Positions 54,118 through 63,126 of a stretch of 64,000 nt of DNA are shown here, piece by piece; the first letter of the stretch is position 1, and each line of letters begins with the position of its first letter. The stretch comes from Stenotrophobium rhamnosiphilum (GTDB lineage Bacteria; Pseudomonadota; Gammaproteobacteria; Nevskiales; Nevskiaceae), in NCBI RefSeq assembly GCF_003052265.1, contig NZ_QANS01000005.1:124001-188000 (forward strand), written 5' to 3'. Under the pieces are notes generated by a model. The model saw nothing but the letters and a program-made list of their open reading frames with translations. It searched no databases and was not told the DNA's origin. A program made the position numbers and the translations under genes.

Positions 54118-54506
54118 GCAGCCTCCGCCACGCGCTGGAATATCTTGTCGATCTTTTCTTTCAGGGTCACCGCCGTGAAAGGCTTGATGATGTAGCCATT
54201 CACGCCTGCTTTGGCCGCTTCGATGATCTGATCGCGCTGAGCCTCTGCCGTCACCATCAATACTGGCAGCTTGGCCAGACGTGCATCGGCGCGAATATTC
54301 TTCAGCAGATCAATGCCGGTCATGCCAGGCATATTCCAGTCGGTGACAACGAAATCGAACTCACCGGCCTGCAACAAGGGCCATGCGGTCTTGCCGTCAT
54401 CAGCCTCGGTGGTATTGCTATACCCAAGATCGCCCAGAAGATTCTTAACGATGCGTCTCATCGTCGAAAAATCATCAACAATCAGAATTTTCATATTCCT
54501 GTCCAT
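54114..54506 (-). CDS. cheY: CheY, flagellar motor response regulator
   Basis: A 130-residue receiver domain very close to E. coli Che[30 protein letters not shown], phospho-acceptor Asp56 in [23 protein letters not shown] and [15 protein letters not shown]. It binds FliM to switch rotation. ATG 54506 (GAGG five bases before) is preferred over the TTG 54527 at the frame's end. It lies between fliA and cheZ. Confidence 0.95.
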   Translation of the reverse strand: MDRNMKILIVDDFSTMRRIVKNLLGDLGYSNTTEADDGKTAWPLLQAGEFDFVVTDWNMPGMTGIDLLKNIRADARLAKLPVLMVTAEAQRDQIIEAAKAGVNGYIIKPFTAVTLKEKIDKIFQRVAEAA

Positions 54507-54551
54507 AAGGGCCTCAATTCCATCCAATTAATTTTTTAATTACTTCCACAC

Positions 54552-55286
54552 TCACGGCACAGCCACTTCGCCTTGCCACTCATGCATGCGTGCTTTGAGT
54601 CTTAGCAGCGCTTGTCCATGAATCTGACAAACGCGTGACTCACTGATATTCAGCGTCGCGCCGATTTCACGAAGATTCATTTCCTCTTCGTAGTAGAGCG
54701 ATAGAACCAACTTTTCCCGCTCTGGGAGATTGCCGATGTTCTCGGCAAGGTCATGCTGGAATTCGCTCTGCTGCAACTGATCCATCGGACTACTCGAGCC
54801 ATCCGGATAATCAAAGCCTTCTTCATCCGGCGCATGGGCGTCCATGCTCAGAATCTGGCAGCGCGCAGCATCAGCGGAGATCGCGTGATACTCCGACAGG
54901 CTTACCGATAATTTTTCTGCGACTTCAGCATCGCGTGCTTCGCGACCCGTGGCCTGCTCAATCTCGTGCATGGCTTTGGCAGCACTGCGGGCGAGACGAT
55001 GAACTGAACGAGGGGCCCAATCGCTCTTGCGCAGTTCATCGAGCATCGCACCGCGAATGCGGATGCCGGCATAGGTTTCGAATGACGCACCTTTGTCATC
55101 ACTGTAGTGACGAGCAGCTTCAATCAAGCCGATCAAACCGCCCTGAATAAGATCGTTCACATCAACGCTGGTCGGCAGTCGTGCAGACAGGTGATGGGCA
55201 ATGCGTTTCACCAGTTCGCCATACCGCGCCAGCAATTCGGTTTCGGTGGCTCTGGTGCTCATCATCATTGCGGGTTGGGCGCTCAT
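54552..55286 (-). CDS. fliA: FliA, flagellar sigma-28 factor
   Basis: A 244-residue sigma factor. Region 2 is VNDLIQGGLIGLIEAARHY, then ASFETYAGIRIRGAMLDELR and SVHRLARSAAKAMHEIEQ. Region 4 reads LPEREKLVLSLYYEEEMNLR, EIGATLNISESRVCQIHGQA. It directs late flagellar and chemotaxis gene expression. The ATG overlaps the fleN stop (ATGA). Confidence 0.95.
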   Translation of the reverse strand: MSAQPAMMMSTRATETELLARYGELVKRIAHHLSARLPTSVDVNDLIQGGLIGLIEAARHYSDDKGASFETYAGIRIRGAMLDELRKSDWAPRSVHRLARSAAKAMHEIEQATGREARDAEVAEKLSVSLSEYHAISADAARCQILSMDAHAPDEEGFDYPDGSSSPMDQLQQSEFQHDLAENIGNLPEREKLVLSLYYEEEMNLREIGATLNISESRVCQIHGQALLRLKARMHEWQGEVAVP

Positions 55287-56176
55287 GCGGCCGTACTCAC
55301 AAGTGTTCTGTGATCAACACTGACCAGACGTTCAACAAAGAACTCCAAATTGCCGCGCGCGCCCTTGGGCATTCCCCATTGATTGATTTTTTTGGCGAGC
55401 GTTTTGAAAGCTTCAGCAGAGATCGAATTTGGATAGAGATCGACCACCGCCTTCTGGCGTCGAACTGCACGCTGCAACCACTCGTCGTGCGGAATCGATC
55501 CGACCAAATTCAGAGTGACATCGAGAAAGCGTTCTGAAACTCGGCGAAGGTTTTCGTGAATCTCACGCGCTTCAATCGCGTTGTGAACTTTATTGGCCAG
55601 AATCTGAATGCGTTTAACGCCGTGATCGCGGTTCAAAACCTTGATCAGTGCATAGGCATCCGTCATTGAGGCCGGATCACCGCAAACCACGACGATGACT
55701 TCCTGCGAGGCCTGACTGAAAGTAATCACGCTGTCGGCAATACCGGCTGCGGTATCAACAATCAGAACATCGAGCGAACGATGTAGATCACTAAAGGCGT
55801 GGATCAAACCAGCGTTCTGCGCTTGCGTGAGTTCTGCCATCTGACGTTTTCCGGACGATGCCGGAACAATCAGCAGATCGCCTGGCCCTTTCAACAAGGT
55901 GTCTTCAAGCGTGCACTTGCCTTCAATCACATCGGCAAGGTTGTATTTAGGTTGTAGGCCCAGCATCACATCGACATTGGCCAAGCCGAGATCGCCATCA
56001 AGCAGCATGACCTTCTTGCCTGACATCGCCATCGACACGGCCAAGTTAACCGAGACACTGGTTTTGCCAACGCCACCTTTACCGCTCGTGACCGCAATCA
56101 CTTGCACCGGCTTCATCGCCGCTTTCAACATCAGCAGGCCAGAAGCCTGGTGAGTCGGCACATTAGGCGTTTGCAT
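55283..56176 (-). CDS. fleN: FleN/FlhG, MinD-like regulator of flagellar number
   Basis: A 297-residue ParA/MinD ATPase: deviant Walker A VTSGKGGVGKTSVSVNLA, LLDGDLGLANVDVMLGL, VIVDTAAGIADSVITFS and KVLNRDHGVKRIQILANKV. Works with FlhF to keep a single polar flagellum. Overlaps flhF by 14 bp and fliA by 4 bp. Residues 1-21 before the Walker motif form the short N-terminal activator-like extension of this family. Confidence 0.94.
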   Translation of the reverse strand: MQTPNVPTHQASGLLMLKAAMKPVQVIAVTSGKGGVGKTSVSVNLAVSMAMSGKKVMLLDGDLGLANVDVMLGLQPKYNLADVIEGKCTLEDTLLKGPGDLLIVPASSGKRQMAELTQAQNAGLIHAFSDLHRSLDVLIVDTAAGIADSVITFSQASQEVIVVVCGDPASMTDAYALIKVLNRDHGVKRIQILANKVHNAIEAREIHENLRRVSERFLDVTLNLVGSIPHDEWLQRAVRRQKAVVDLYPNSISAEAFKTLAKKINQWGMPKGARGNLEFFVERLVSVDHRTLVSTAA

Positions 56177-57383
56177 AAGTCACTCCGGAAAATTTCACGG
56201 CGAGCGTGGTGTCTTCAGCTTCTGAAGGACATTGACGTACCAGCTGCATCGCTCGAATCACCAAACGATCTGCCTTTGCCTGCTGCAAATCCTCAGGAAC
56301 TTTCTGACCGTCGGTCGTGAAGGCAATCGGCAGGTTGTGGCTGATCGCGACTGAAAGCGCCCCACCAATGCGTGTGCTCTCGTCCAGCTTGGTGAGAATG
56401 CAGCCCGTAAGTGGCGTGGTGCCGAAGCGGTTGACGATTTCATTCAGTGAGCCGGCCTGACTATTAGCAGCCATCACTAGAAAAGTTTTGATCGGTTTAG
56501 AGATGCCTTGCAGCTCCGAGAACTGAGCGGCCAGATTCACATCGCGCGGCGCCATGCCTGCGGTATCAATCAGAACCATCTTGCGATCTGACAAACGCGT
56601 CATTAACTCAGCAAGTTCTGCACTATTGGATGCGGTGTGAACTGGAATGCCGAGCAGTCGACCGTAAGTAAAGAGTTGCTCTTGCGCGCCGATGCGGTAG
56701 TGATCGGTTGTGACCAGCGCCAGATCACGTGTGCCAAAGTTTTCGGCGTAACGTGCGGCGAGCTTGGCCAGCGTGGTGGTTTTGCCAACGCCGGTCGGGC
56801 CAATCAATGCGATGACACCGCCTTCAAGGACTGGGTCATCTTTAAGAACTGGAATTCTGCGCGACAGCAAACCTAAAGGCAGAAAGCGTGCACGTTCACT
56901 GTCGGTATCTTCTGGCACTTCGCCAGCAATCTGTCGGGCTAGTTCATTGTCCAAGCCAATATCGTTCAGCACACTCAGTACAGCGACGCGTTCTGGTTGG
57001 CTCTGCTTGAGATCTTTCCAGATCAGTCCAGCGAGTTGGCGTTCCATCAAGCGGCGGATATCACTCAGCTCCTCGCGAACCTGGGTGATTTCGATGTTGT
57101 CGGTTTTGATCGGCTCAGGGGTGATCACTGGCACTGCTGCGGCCACTGATTTCTCAATGACGACTTTTTCCGCTGCCGGAGTTTCGAAAACTTCTTTCGC
57201 TTCTTGCGCAGCCTGACGCTGAACCTGTTGGATCAGCGAGACGTCGTAGTCCACCGCGGCAACCACTTCAATCTCCGAACCCACTCGGCGATTAGAGAGA
57301 ATGACCGCATCGGGTCCCTGCTCTTCACGGACAAGGCGAATCGCCTCACGCATGCTCTTGGCTAAAAAACGCTTGATCTTCAT
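56163..57383 (-). CDS. flhF: FlhF, SRP-type GTPase for polar flagellar placement
   Basis: A 406-residue SRP-like GTPase. The basic N-terminal domain is KIKRFLAKSMREAIRLVREE, followed by a middle linker and an NG domain: GPTGVGKTTTLAKLAARYAE (G1), TTDHYRIGAQEQL (G2), VLIDTAGMAPRD (G3), TKLDESTRIGGAL (G4) and GQKVPEDL. It recruits early flagellar parts to the pole. AAAGGGG precedes the ATG, 46 bp after flhA. Fixes a polar flagellum as the organism's type. Confidence 0.94.
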   Translation of the reverse strand: MKIKRFLAKSMREAIRLVREEQGPDAVILSNRRVGSEIEVVAAVDYDVSLIQQVQRQAAQEAKEVFETPAAEKVVIEKSVAAAVPVITPEPIKTDNIEITQVREELSDIRRLMERQLAGLIWKDLKQSQPERVAVLSVLNDIGLDNELARQIAGEVPEDTDSERARFLPLGLLSRRIPVLKDDPVLEGGVIALIGPTGVGKTTTLAKLAARYAENFGTRDLALVTTDHYRIGAQEQLFTYGRLLGIPVHTASNSAELAELMTRLSDRKMVLIDTAGMAPRDVNLAAQFSELQGISKPIKTFLVMAANSQAGSLNEIVNRFGTTPLTGCILTKLDESTRIGGALSVAISHNLPIAFTTDGQKVPEDLQQAKADRLVIRAMQLVRQCPSEAEDTTLAVKFSGVTYANA

Positions 57384-57429
57384 TCGACAGCCCCTTTGCT
57401 ATTCATGTCGCTATTCCTTGTCTTGAGAC

Positions 57430-59499
57430 TCAATAAGCAACCGCACCGAGCATCCGAATTTTTTTGCTATCGGGTACTTCGTTGTAGGCGAGCACATGGA
57501 GTCCAGGAATCGTCTGGCGCGTAAATTTGGAGAGCAGCGGTCTTAGCGAACTCGGCACCAACAGCACCGACGGTTCCCCGGATGATTCACGTTGCATGAC
57601 GCTGTCTGTCAGAGATTTATGCATGCGCTCAGCTAATCCAGGTTCGAGAACCGCTCCTCCACTTTGCAGGGAGTCTTGCAACACTCGTTCCAGCTGAGGC
57701 GCCAATGTGAGAACCGGCAACTCTGGTTCCATTCCATTGATTTCTTGGACAATCTGGCGACCGAGCGCAACGCGCACGACGCTAATCAACGCGCCAGGAT
57801 CTTGACTACGCGGCGCGTGCTCCGACAAAGCTTCGGCGATGCCACGCAGATTCCGCAGCGGAATGCGTTCGGCCAACAGGCCCTGCAACACTTTGACGAA
57901 CACACTCAGTGCGAGTGTTTTAGGCACAAGGTCTTCAACCAATTTGGGCGTCGACTTGGCCAGACCATTGAGCAGCGCTTGTGCCTCGTCATGGCCGAGT
58001 AGCTCTGGCGCGTTGTCTTTAATGACTTGAGAAATATGTGTGGCGATCACCGTGCCCGCATCGACGACGGTGTAACCCTGCGTCTGCGCGTGTTCACGCG
58101 TGCTCTTCTCGATCCACAGCGCTTCAAGGCCATATGTCGGATCACGTGTGGGAATGCCTTCCACGGCACCGAAGACGCGACCCGAGTTGAGCGCGAGTTC
58201 GCGGTCGGGATAAACCTGACCACTAGCCAGCGGCACGCCATGCAAGGTGATGCGATACGCACCCGGTTGCAGCTCAAGGTTGTCGCGCACATGAACCGGC
58301 GGCACCAGAAAGCCCAACTCTTGTGTCAGTTTCTTGCGGACACCTTTAATGCGGGACATCAACTCGCCGCCTTTGCGGGCATCAACCAGTGGAATCAAGC
58401 GATAGCCGACTTCCAAACCCAGCGCGTCTTCTGGAGAAACGTCTTCCCAAGAAAGCTCTTGTGGTTTTGCCGGTGCGGCGTCGGTGGCTTCGGTTTTGGC
58501 TTCCAGCTTTTTCTGCGCTTCGCGTTGCAGCATCAACCAACCGATACCACCGCAGGCAATGCCCAAAGCCAAGAACGCCATATTCGGCATGCCCGGCACC
58601 AAGCCCACCGCAAACATCAGGCCGCCAGTAATCAACAGCACGCGTGGCTGACCGAATACCTGTGAGATCAGTTGCTGCCCCATGTCCTGCGAGCGCGACA
58701 TGCGTGTGACCAGAATTGCCACCGAAGTCGATAACAACAATGACGGCAGCTGAGCAACGAGACCGTCACCAATCGTCAGCAAGGTGTAATTCTTAAGCGC
58801 AACTTCAATCGGCAGCCCATGCTCCAAGGTGCCGATCAGCAAACCGCCGATGATATTGATGAACAAAATCAGGATGCCGGCCATCGCGTCGCCGCGAATA
58901 AATTTGCTCGAGCCATCCATGGAGCCGTAGAAGTCGGCTTCCTCGCGAACCTCGTTGCGGCGGGCCGTAGCCTCTTCACGCGTCAAGATACCGGCGTTCA
59001 TATCTGCGTCGATCGCCATCTGTTTGCCGGGCAAGGCATCCAGGGTGAAACGTGCGGCGACTTCGGAAACGCGCTCCGCGCCCTTGGTCACCACCATGAA
59101 ATTGATGATGGTCAAGATCGCGAAAACAACGAAGCCGACGCTGTAGTGCCCCCCAATAACAAACTCACCAAAGGCCTCAATGACATGACCAGCGGCACTG
59201 GTGCCTTCATGACCATGCAGCAAAACCACGCGAGTGGAGGCAACGTTTAGCGCCAGTCGCAGCACCGTCACTACCAGCAATACCGTAGGGAAAGCGCTGA
59301 ATTCCATCGGCCGCATGACATAAACCACGGCCAGCAAAATGACGATAGACAGCGCGATGTTGAACGTGAACAGCAAATCCAGCATGAAGGGCGCCAGCGG
59401 CACCACCACCATCGCCATAATCACCATCAACAGAATCGGCGCACCCAAGCCATTGCGTCGCAGGCTGCCGATACTCTTGCTGATCTCACTAAAATTCAT
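57430..59499 (-). CDS. flhA: FlhA, flagellar export gate protein
   Basis: A 689-residue protein with about eight N-terminal membrane helices (LLFTFNIALSIVILLAVVYV and others). The FHIPEP-type signature region is GEFVIGGHYSVGFVVFAILT and GAERVSEVAARFTLDALPGK, followed by the soluble chaperone-docking C domain. The length is typical. GGAG precedes the ATG. It opens the leftward flhA-flhF-fleN-fliA run. flhB, usually directly upstream in gammaproteobacteria, is not here; a REP repeat and an unrelated lipoprotein gene occupy that place. Confidence 0.95.
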   Translation of the reverse strand: MNFSEISKSIGSLRRNGLGAPILLMVIMAMVVVPLAPFMLDLLFTFNIALSIVILLAVVYVMRPMEFSAFPTVLLVVTVLRLALNVASTRVVLLHGHEGTSAAGHVIEAFGEFVIGGHYSVGFVVFAILTIINFMVVTKGAERVSEVAARFTLDALPGKQMAIDADMNAGILTREEATARRNEVREEADFYGSMDGSSKFIRGDAMAGILILFINIIGGLLIGTLEHGLPIEVALKNYTLLTIGDGLVAQLPSLLLSTSVAILVTRMSRSQDMGQQLISQVFGQPRVLLITGGLMFAVGLVPGMPNMAFLALGIACGGIGWLMLQREAQKKLEAKTEATDAAPAKPQELSWEDVSPEDALGLEVGYRLIPLVDARKGGELMSRIKGVRKKLTQELGFLVPPVHVRDNLELQPGAYRITLHGVPLASGQVYPDRELALNSGRVFGAVEGIPTRDPTYGLEALWIEKSTREHAQTQGYTVVDAGTVIATHISQVIKDNAPELLGHDEAQALLNGLAKSTPKLVEDLVPKTLALSVFVKVLQGLLAERIPLRNLRGIAEALSEHAPRSQDPGALISVVRVALGRQIVQEINGMEPELPVLTLAPQLERVLQDSLQSGGAVLEPGLAERMHKSLTDSVMQRESSGEPSVLLVPSSLRPLLSKFTRQTIPGLHVLAYNEVPDSKKIRMLGAVAY

Positions 59500-59576
59500 G
59501 CGCGCTCCGCGACGTTGATTTGACGTCTAACAGAGCTACTGCAGGGCTTGTGCCAGAGAGATTTGGGTTAATTCAC

Positions 59577-59630
59577 TGTAGGGCGGGAGCATCCCGCCTT
59601 CCGCGAAAGGCGGGATGCTCCCGCCCTACA
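59577..59630. repeat. GTAG-type REP palindrome, perfect copy
   Basis: Two 24-bp arms (59577-59600 and 59607-59630) beginning TGTAGGGCGGGAGCATCCCG are perfectly complementary around loop CCGCGA. Each arm is itself a hairpin, GGCGGGA-GCA-TCCCGCC. A second, degenerate copy in inverse orientation lies at 61245-61298, on the other side of the LVIVD gene. The TGTAG...CTACA ends recall the GTAG class of REP elements known from Stenotrophomonas and relatives. Confidence 0.85.
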
Positions 59631-59653
59631 TGCGCTGAAAGCGAACTCTTGAG

Positions 59654-61057
59654 CTATGGCCACGCGCCGTTAGTCACACGCACCGCGAAGAAGCCGCTAT
59701 TCGAGTCGGTGTACCAAACTTCCTTTCGCTCTGGCGCGAATGCAGGACGTGACACTGCGCCACCCTTGCCGGGATTCGATGAGAGGGCTTCCCCATCGAG
59801 TGGCGCATTGAAGTAAGCCACTTCGCGAGGATGATACGGATCGCGAATATCAAATATTCGTAAGCCCGAAAGAATCATGCTGCACGCAACGATTGTTGGA
59901 TCAACACGCGTAGGCATATCGCAATAGTGTGCGGAGTAGCCGCCATATGCGGTATCTCCTGCACCCGGATCATCGACGACAGCAGCGAAGTTTTCTGGCT
60001 GATGAACTTCGAGGCGCAGATTAGAAATGACCTTGGGTTTTGCTTCGTTCGAGATATCGATGATGCGGCCAGCGCCAACCTGAGAAGCAGCACCAAATTC
60101 ATCGAACTCGAGCACATACGGTTTGCCCTTGCTTGTGAATGGCACAGCGTTCTGCGGAATGCTTCCGTGCTCCCACTCTGTTTCCGAAACAGTCTTCACT
60201 TTCGGATTAGGCAAGCGCGCTTGAATCTGCGAGATGTCGAGAATCCTCATTTTTCCGCTGGTATCGGCAACATAAGCACGATTGCCATCTGCACTGACTG
60301 ACAAGCCATGCGTGTCCATGAACGCAGACCAAATCAGCAACGGAAACTCAGGATTTGAAATGTCTATCGCTGCAATTGTGCTCGTGATTGGAGAGCCGCT
60401 AAAGAATGTGAGGCCATCAGGCGAGACCCCGCTTTCATGACCGAATAGGCCGGTGAGCGATATCGATTTAAGTACAGGATGACGACAGTCTTTCGTGAGG
60501 TCATAGATATCAACAATACCTGGGCCAACCGCCGGATTTGCATTCACGGCAATCAACAGGCCGCGCTTCTCGCTTAGATTGAGAGATTCATGCGGCGACA
60601 GCATTGCCGGAGTCAGCAATTGCTCTATCAGCACCGGATGCGTGGGATCGTTCATGTCCATGACATTGACGCCAATCGCGCCATCTAAAATGCCTAGAGG
60701 AAATATGTTCGAAGCGTCGTAATACGCACACTCGTTTCCTTGCGAATCGACATAGCGCTCAACTTTCCATCCACCGACGGTGGCATAGCTTTTTGGAGTC
60801 GTATACGAGCCGACGAGTTCCGTATTGCAGGTGATGCCTCGCAACGCAAGTCCGCTTTCGATATCGGCCTGCGACAACCTGCCCTGCATGCCTGACTCTG
60901 GCCTAGAGCCCGGACCACATTTTGCTTTTGGCGTAGCGGCGGGCGCGCTGCCAGCAGCAGCCACGGGCGCAGATGGAGATTGCGATCTACTACAACTGAT
61001 CAAACCTGGCGACAGACTGCACACGGCCAAGCAGATCCATATCACTGGATGCTTCAC
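59654..61057 (-). CDS. LVIVD-repeat beta-propeller lipoprotein
   Basis: A 467-residue lipoprotein: signal peptide with lipobox GLISC at about residue 22, then an Ala/Pro/Ser linker. The domain has repeated propeller-like strands of the LVIVD type, e.g. GVNVMDMNDPTHPVLIEQLL, IVDIYDLTKDCRHPVLKSIS, IAAIDISNPEFPLLIWSA, RILDISQIQARLP and LRIFDIRDPYHPREVAYF. It is anchored in a membrane and probably faces the periplasm or cell surface. The molecular function is unknown. Flanked by two inverse REP copies, it may have been inserted upstream of flhA. Confidence 0.8.
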   Translation of the reverse strand: MKHPVIWICLAVCSLSPGLISCSRSQSPSAPVAAAGSAPAATPKAKCGPGSRPESGMQGRLSQADIESGLALRGITCNTELVGSYTTPKSYATVGGWKVERYVDSQGNECAYYDASNIFPLGILDGAIGVNVMDMNDPTHPVLIEQLLTPAMLSPHESLNLSEKRGLLIAVNANPAVGPGIVDIYDLTKDCRHPVLKSISLTGLFGHESGVSPDGLTFFSGSPITSTIAAIDISNPEFPLLIWSAFMDTHGLSVSADGNRAYVADTSGKMRILDISQIQARLPNPKVKTVSETEWEHGSIPQNAVPFTSKGKPYVLEFDEFGAASQVGAGRIIDISNEAKPKVISNLRLEVHQPENFAAVVDDPGAGDTAYGGYSAHYCDMPTRVDPTIVACSMILSGLRIFDIRDPYHPREVAYFNAPLDGEALSSNPGKGGAVSRPAFAPERKEVWYTDSNSGFFAVRVTNGAWP

Positions 61058-61244
61058 GGTCTCTTCTCCTTTGCGCTATATACGCTGGCCACAGTCGCTT
61101 CGACTTTTGTCGTATGCGCTGCATGCTCGACTGCTACTCAAAAAACATCGATGAGTGCAGGTGTTTCAGGGAGTGTGTTCGCTTTAAATTCTGCTGGCAG
61201 TCACAAGCGTGACAGGTAGATTTGGCCCATATCACACTGCCACT

Positions 61245-61298
61245 TGTAGAGCGGGAGCATCCCGCCTTTCGCGGAAGACGGAATGCTCCCGGCCTACA
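61245..61298. repeat. GTAG-type REP palindrome, degenerate inverse copy
   Basis: Arms 61245-61268 and 61275-61298 pair at 20 of 24 positions around loop TCGCGG, which is the reverse complement of the loop of the copy at 59577. The rest of the 300-bp stretch 61058-61358 holds no gene that I can see. Confidence 0.8.
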
Positions 61299-61358
61299 TG
61301 CACCGCTTATATGAGTCCGCGGTTAAACTGTGCACCCCAATTAAATCTCGCCCTTAAT

Positions 61359-61703
61359 ATGTCTCTGACTACATTTCTTCAGCGCTTAAAAGAAACTCCC
61401 GATCAGATCGAATTCGCCGACACCATCGCGGCCATCGAAAGTCATTACGAATACAGGCCGACTGCGTTTCGTAATGGCGAAGTCGAAAACGCGGCAGGTC
61501 AGAATGGTGGTTCATGCAAAATCTTTGCATTCGCAAAATTGCAGAACTTGAGCGTCAACGAAACGCTCGCCTGCTTTGGTCGCTACTACCGTGAAGATGT
61601 GCTGCAACATCCGGATGCGAGCGATCATCAGAACATCCGTACTTTCATCCGCAATGGATGGAACGGCATCGCTTTCTCAGGTGAAGCTCTGCGGGTTCGC
61701 TGA
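61359..61703 (+). CDS. HopJ-family protein
   Basis: A 114-residue protein of the HopJ type III effector family: LTTFLQRLKETPDQIEFADT, YEYRPTAFRNGEVENAAGQN, GSCKIFAFAKLQNLSVNETL, ACFGRYYREDVL and NIRTFIRNGWNGIAF. Despite the family name, such proteins are widespread in bacteria without type III secretion and their role is unknown. It is translated from ATG 61359; the frame upstream to 61209 runs through the REP repeat and is not coding. Confidence 0.85.
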   Translation: MSLTTFLQRLKETPDQIEFADTIAAIESHYEYRPTAFRNGEVENAAGQNGGSCKIFAFAKLQNLSVNETLACFGRYYREDVLQHPDASDHQNIRTFIRNGWNGIAFSGEALRVR

Positions 61704-61808
61704 GAGCTCATTGGGGGTCGGATTTGCACCCTTAATTGGCGGCGTAGTTACCCATAGGTTTTCGGGGTTTAGCCACCGTGCTGACAGGCAACACCCCCTC
61801 GTAAAGTG

Positions 61809-61850
61809 ACATTCTAGAAAGGCAGAATGTAGGAATATTCCTACATTCTG
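61809..61850. promoter_or_regulatory. Perfect 28-bp palindrome with a third half-site
   Basis: Positions 61823-61850 form a perfect palindrome, half-sequence CAGAATGTAGGAAT. A further ACATTCT at 61809-61815 pairs with the AGAATGT at 61824-61830, so the heptamer occurs three times in alternating orientation. It is 91 bp upstream of the small membrane protein gene. It looks like an operator or a strong cruciform; no T tract follows, so a terminator is less likely. Confidence 0.55.
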
Positions 61851-61940
61851 ATTTGAAATTTTCCGACTAAAAATCCGCGAAAAGGATCGGTAAATTTCTG
61901 CCCGAATTCCAAGGAGTCCACAACCAACGGGGAGGTAACG

Positions 61941-62204
61941 ATGAACCACCGTACGAATGCGCATCTTGAACGTCAGAAGCAGCAATCAATCGTTTACTTA
62001 GGGCTTTCCGTCGCTGTTTTGATTTTGATGTTTTTGAGTCAGGAAAGAATGCTGACTCTGCTGAGCGCACTTCTATTCGGCATTACATCAGTTCGTGGAA
62101 TCGTAATACTTGCAGGAATTCTATTGGATCGTCCTCCAACCCCAAGTGCTGTTCCAGGGGCGATTACGGAAGACATTCCGCTTCGCGTTGAAGCCGACAA
62201 TTAA
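61941..62204 (+). CDS. Small inner-membrane protein of unknown function
   Basis: An 87-residue protein with two hydrophobic segments (SIVYLGLSVAVLILMFLS, LLSALLFGITSVRGIVILAG) and a polar C-terminal tail. GGGGAGGTAACG precedes the ATG, a very strong ribosome site. It stands alone between the palindrome at 61823 and the converging glycosylase gene. I do not recognise the family. Position near the YqjD-E-K-like cluster might suggest envelope stress, but that is only a guess. Confidence 0.7.
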   Translation: MNHRTNAHLERQKQQSIVYLGLSVAVLILMFLSQERMLTLLSALLFGITSVRGIVILAGILLDRPPTPSAVPGAITEDIPLRVEADN

Positions 62205-62239
62205 ACTAGATCGCGTGCAGATATAAAAACTTAAAAAGG

Positions 62240-62737
62240 TTAGTCGCTCAACGCCACTCGCCACGCCGCAATCTTTTGCTCAAGCGAAACCGCGTGTGCA
62301 GGACTAGATGATGGCAGCCGCGTGAAAGTGATTCCGCTGACATTGAGATGGGGCAGAACGTAAGTATTAAAACTTTTCTCTGCCTCAGCGCCGTTAAAGA
62401 CCACGTGCTTGATATGCGGATGCTGCTGAAAGAATGACAGGAAGTCATTGGGCACCCGAGAGCCCGCTTCAATCGCGCTATCTAAACTGCCTGCGCGAAC
62501 ACAGTTATGCAGTACATCCCACAGCGCCACACCTGAGGCCATTAGTTTCTCAACACGAGTCTCATAAGCTGACTCTGCATCAAAACCATAGATGCCAGCC
62601 ATGATTGGCCAAAACGAATTGCGCGGATGGGCGTAATACTGATTCGCTTTGAGTGAAAGCACGCCAGGCATACTGCCGAGCACCAGCACTCGCGCCGATT
62701 GATTTGAGATGGGATTGAAACTTGTTACCGCGCTCAT
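62240..62737 (-). CDS. Hypoxanthine-DNA glycosylase (uracil-DNA glycosylase superfamily family 6)
   Basis: A 165-residue DNA repair enzyme. The signature VLVLGSMPGVLSLKANQYYA followed by HPRNSFWPIM is that of the HDG/Mug-like family, and VVFNGAEAEKSF and RLPSSSPAHAVSL match the C-terminal motifs. It excises deaminated adenine (hypoxanthine) from DNA. It is transcribed alone, converging with the small membrane protein gene. Confidence 0.88.
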   Translation of the reverse strand: MSAVTSFNPISNQSARVLVLGSMPGVLSLKANQYYAHPRNSFWPIMAGIYGFDAESAYETRVEKLMASGVALWDVLHNCVRAGSLDSAIEAGSRVPNDFLSFFQQHPHIKHVVFNGAEAEKSFNTYVLPHLNVSGITFTRLPSSSPAHAVSLEQKIAAWRVALSD

Positions 62738-62790
62738 CTTGCTTGCCTAAAAAAATGAGACTGCCTATTGGCGGCAATTAAAACATTGTT

Positions 62791-63126
62791 TTAGTTTTTG
62801 TTGTGTGAGCTGTCAGTAAACGTTAACTGGTGCCCACTGTGTTGGTGGACATTACGCATCACGCGGAAAGCGCTTGTGAGCCCTAACAGCAATTGCATTG
62901 CACGTGGCCCAAGCAGACGGACTGCCATAACGCTCAGACCTGCTTTGAGCATCGGTTCGGACATCAGTGCGCGCATCGTCTGGCTTCTTGGAAAACCGTT
63001 TTGCACCGCGTTCGCCATTCCTTTGCGCGGCGCGTGCGGCTCACCGAGCAAGTCCTTGATGCGGTGACGCTGCTGATCGAGTCGGCGCAGCACGCTTGCC
63101 CGCTCAGCCTTAGCTTCTGCGTTCAC
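62791..63126 (-). CDS. YqjK-like protein
   Basis: A 111-residue basic protein beginning with a charged coiled segment (AEAKAERASVLRRLDQQRHRI) and containing a weakly hydrophobic stretch (LLGPRAMQLLLGLTSAF). The GTG at 63126 overlaps the stop of the YqjE-like gene by four bases. In many proteobacteria a small YqjK-type gene follows yqjD-yqjE in the same way. Its function is unknown. Confidence 0.6.
   Translation of the reverse strand: MNAEAKAERASVLRRLDQQRHRIKDLLGEPHAPRKGMANAVQNGFPRSQTMRALMSEPMLKAGLSVMAVRLLGPRAMQLLLGLTSAFRVMRNVHQHSGHQLTFTDSSHNKN

Noticed and set aside
61209..61358. 50-residue N-terminal extension of the HopJ protein
   Set aside because: The extension runs through the REP palindrome, while ATG 61359 starts at the conserved family N-terminus.
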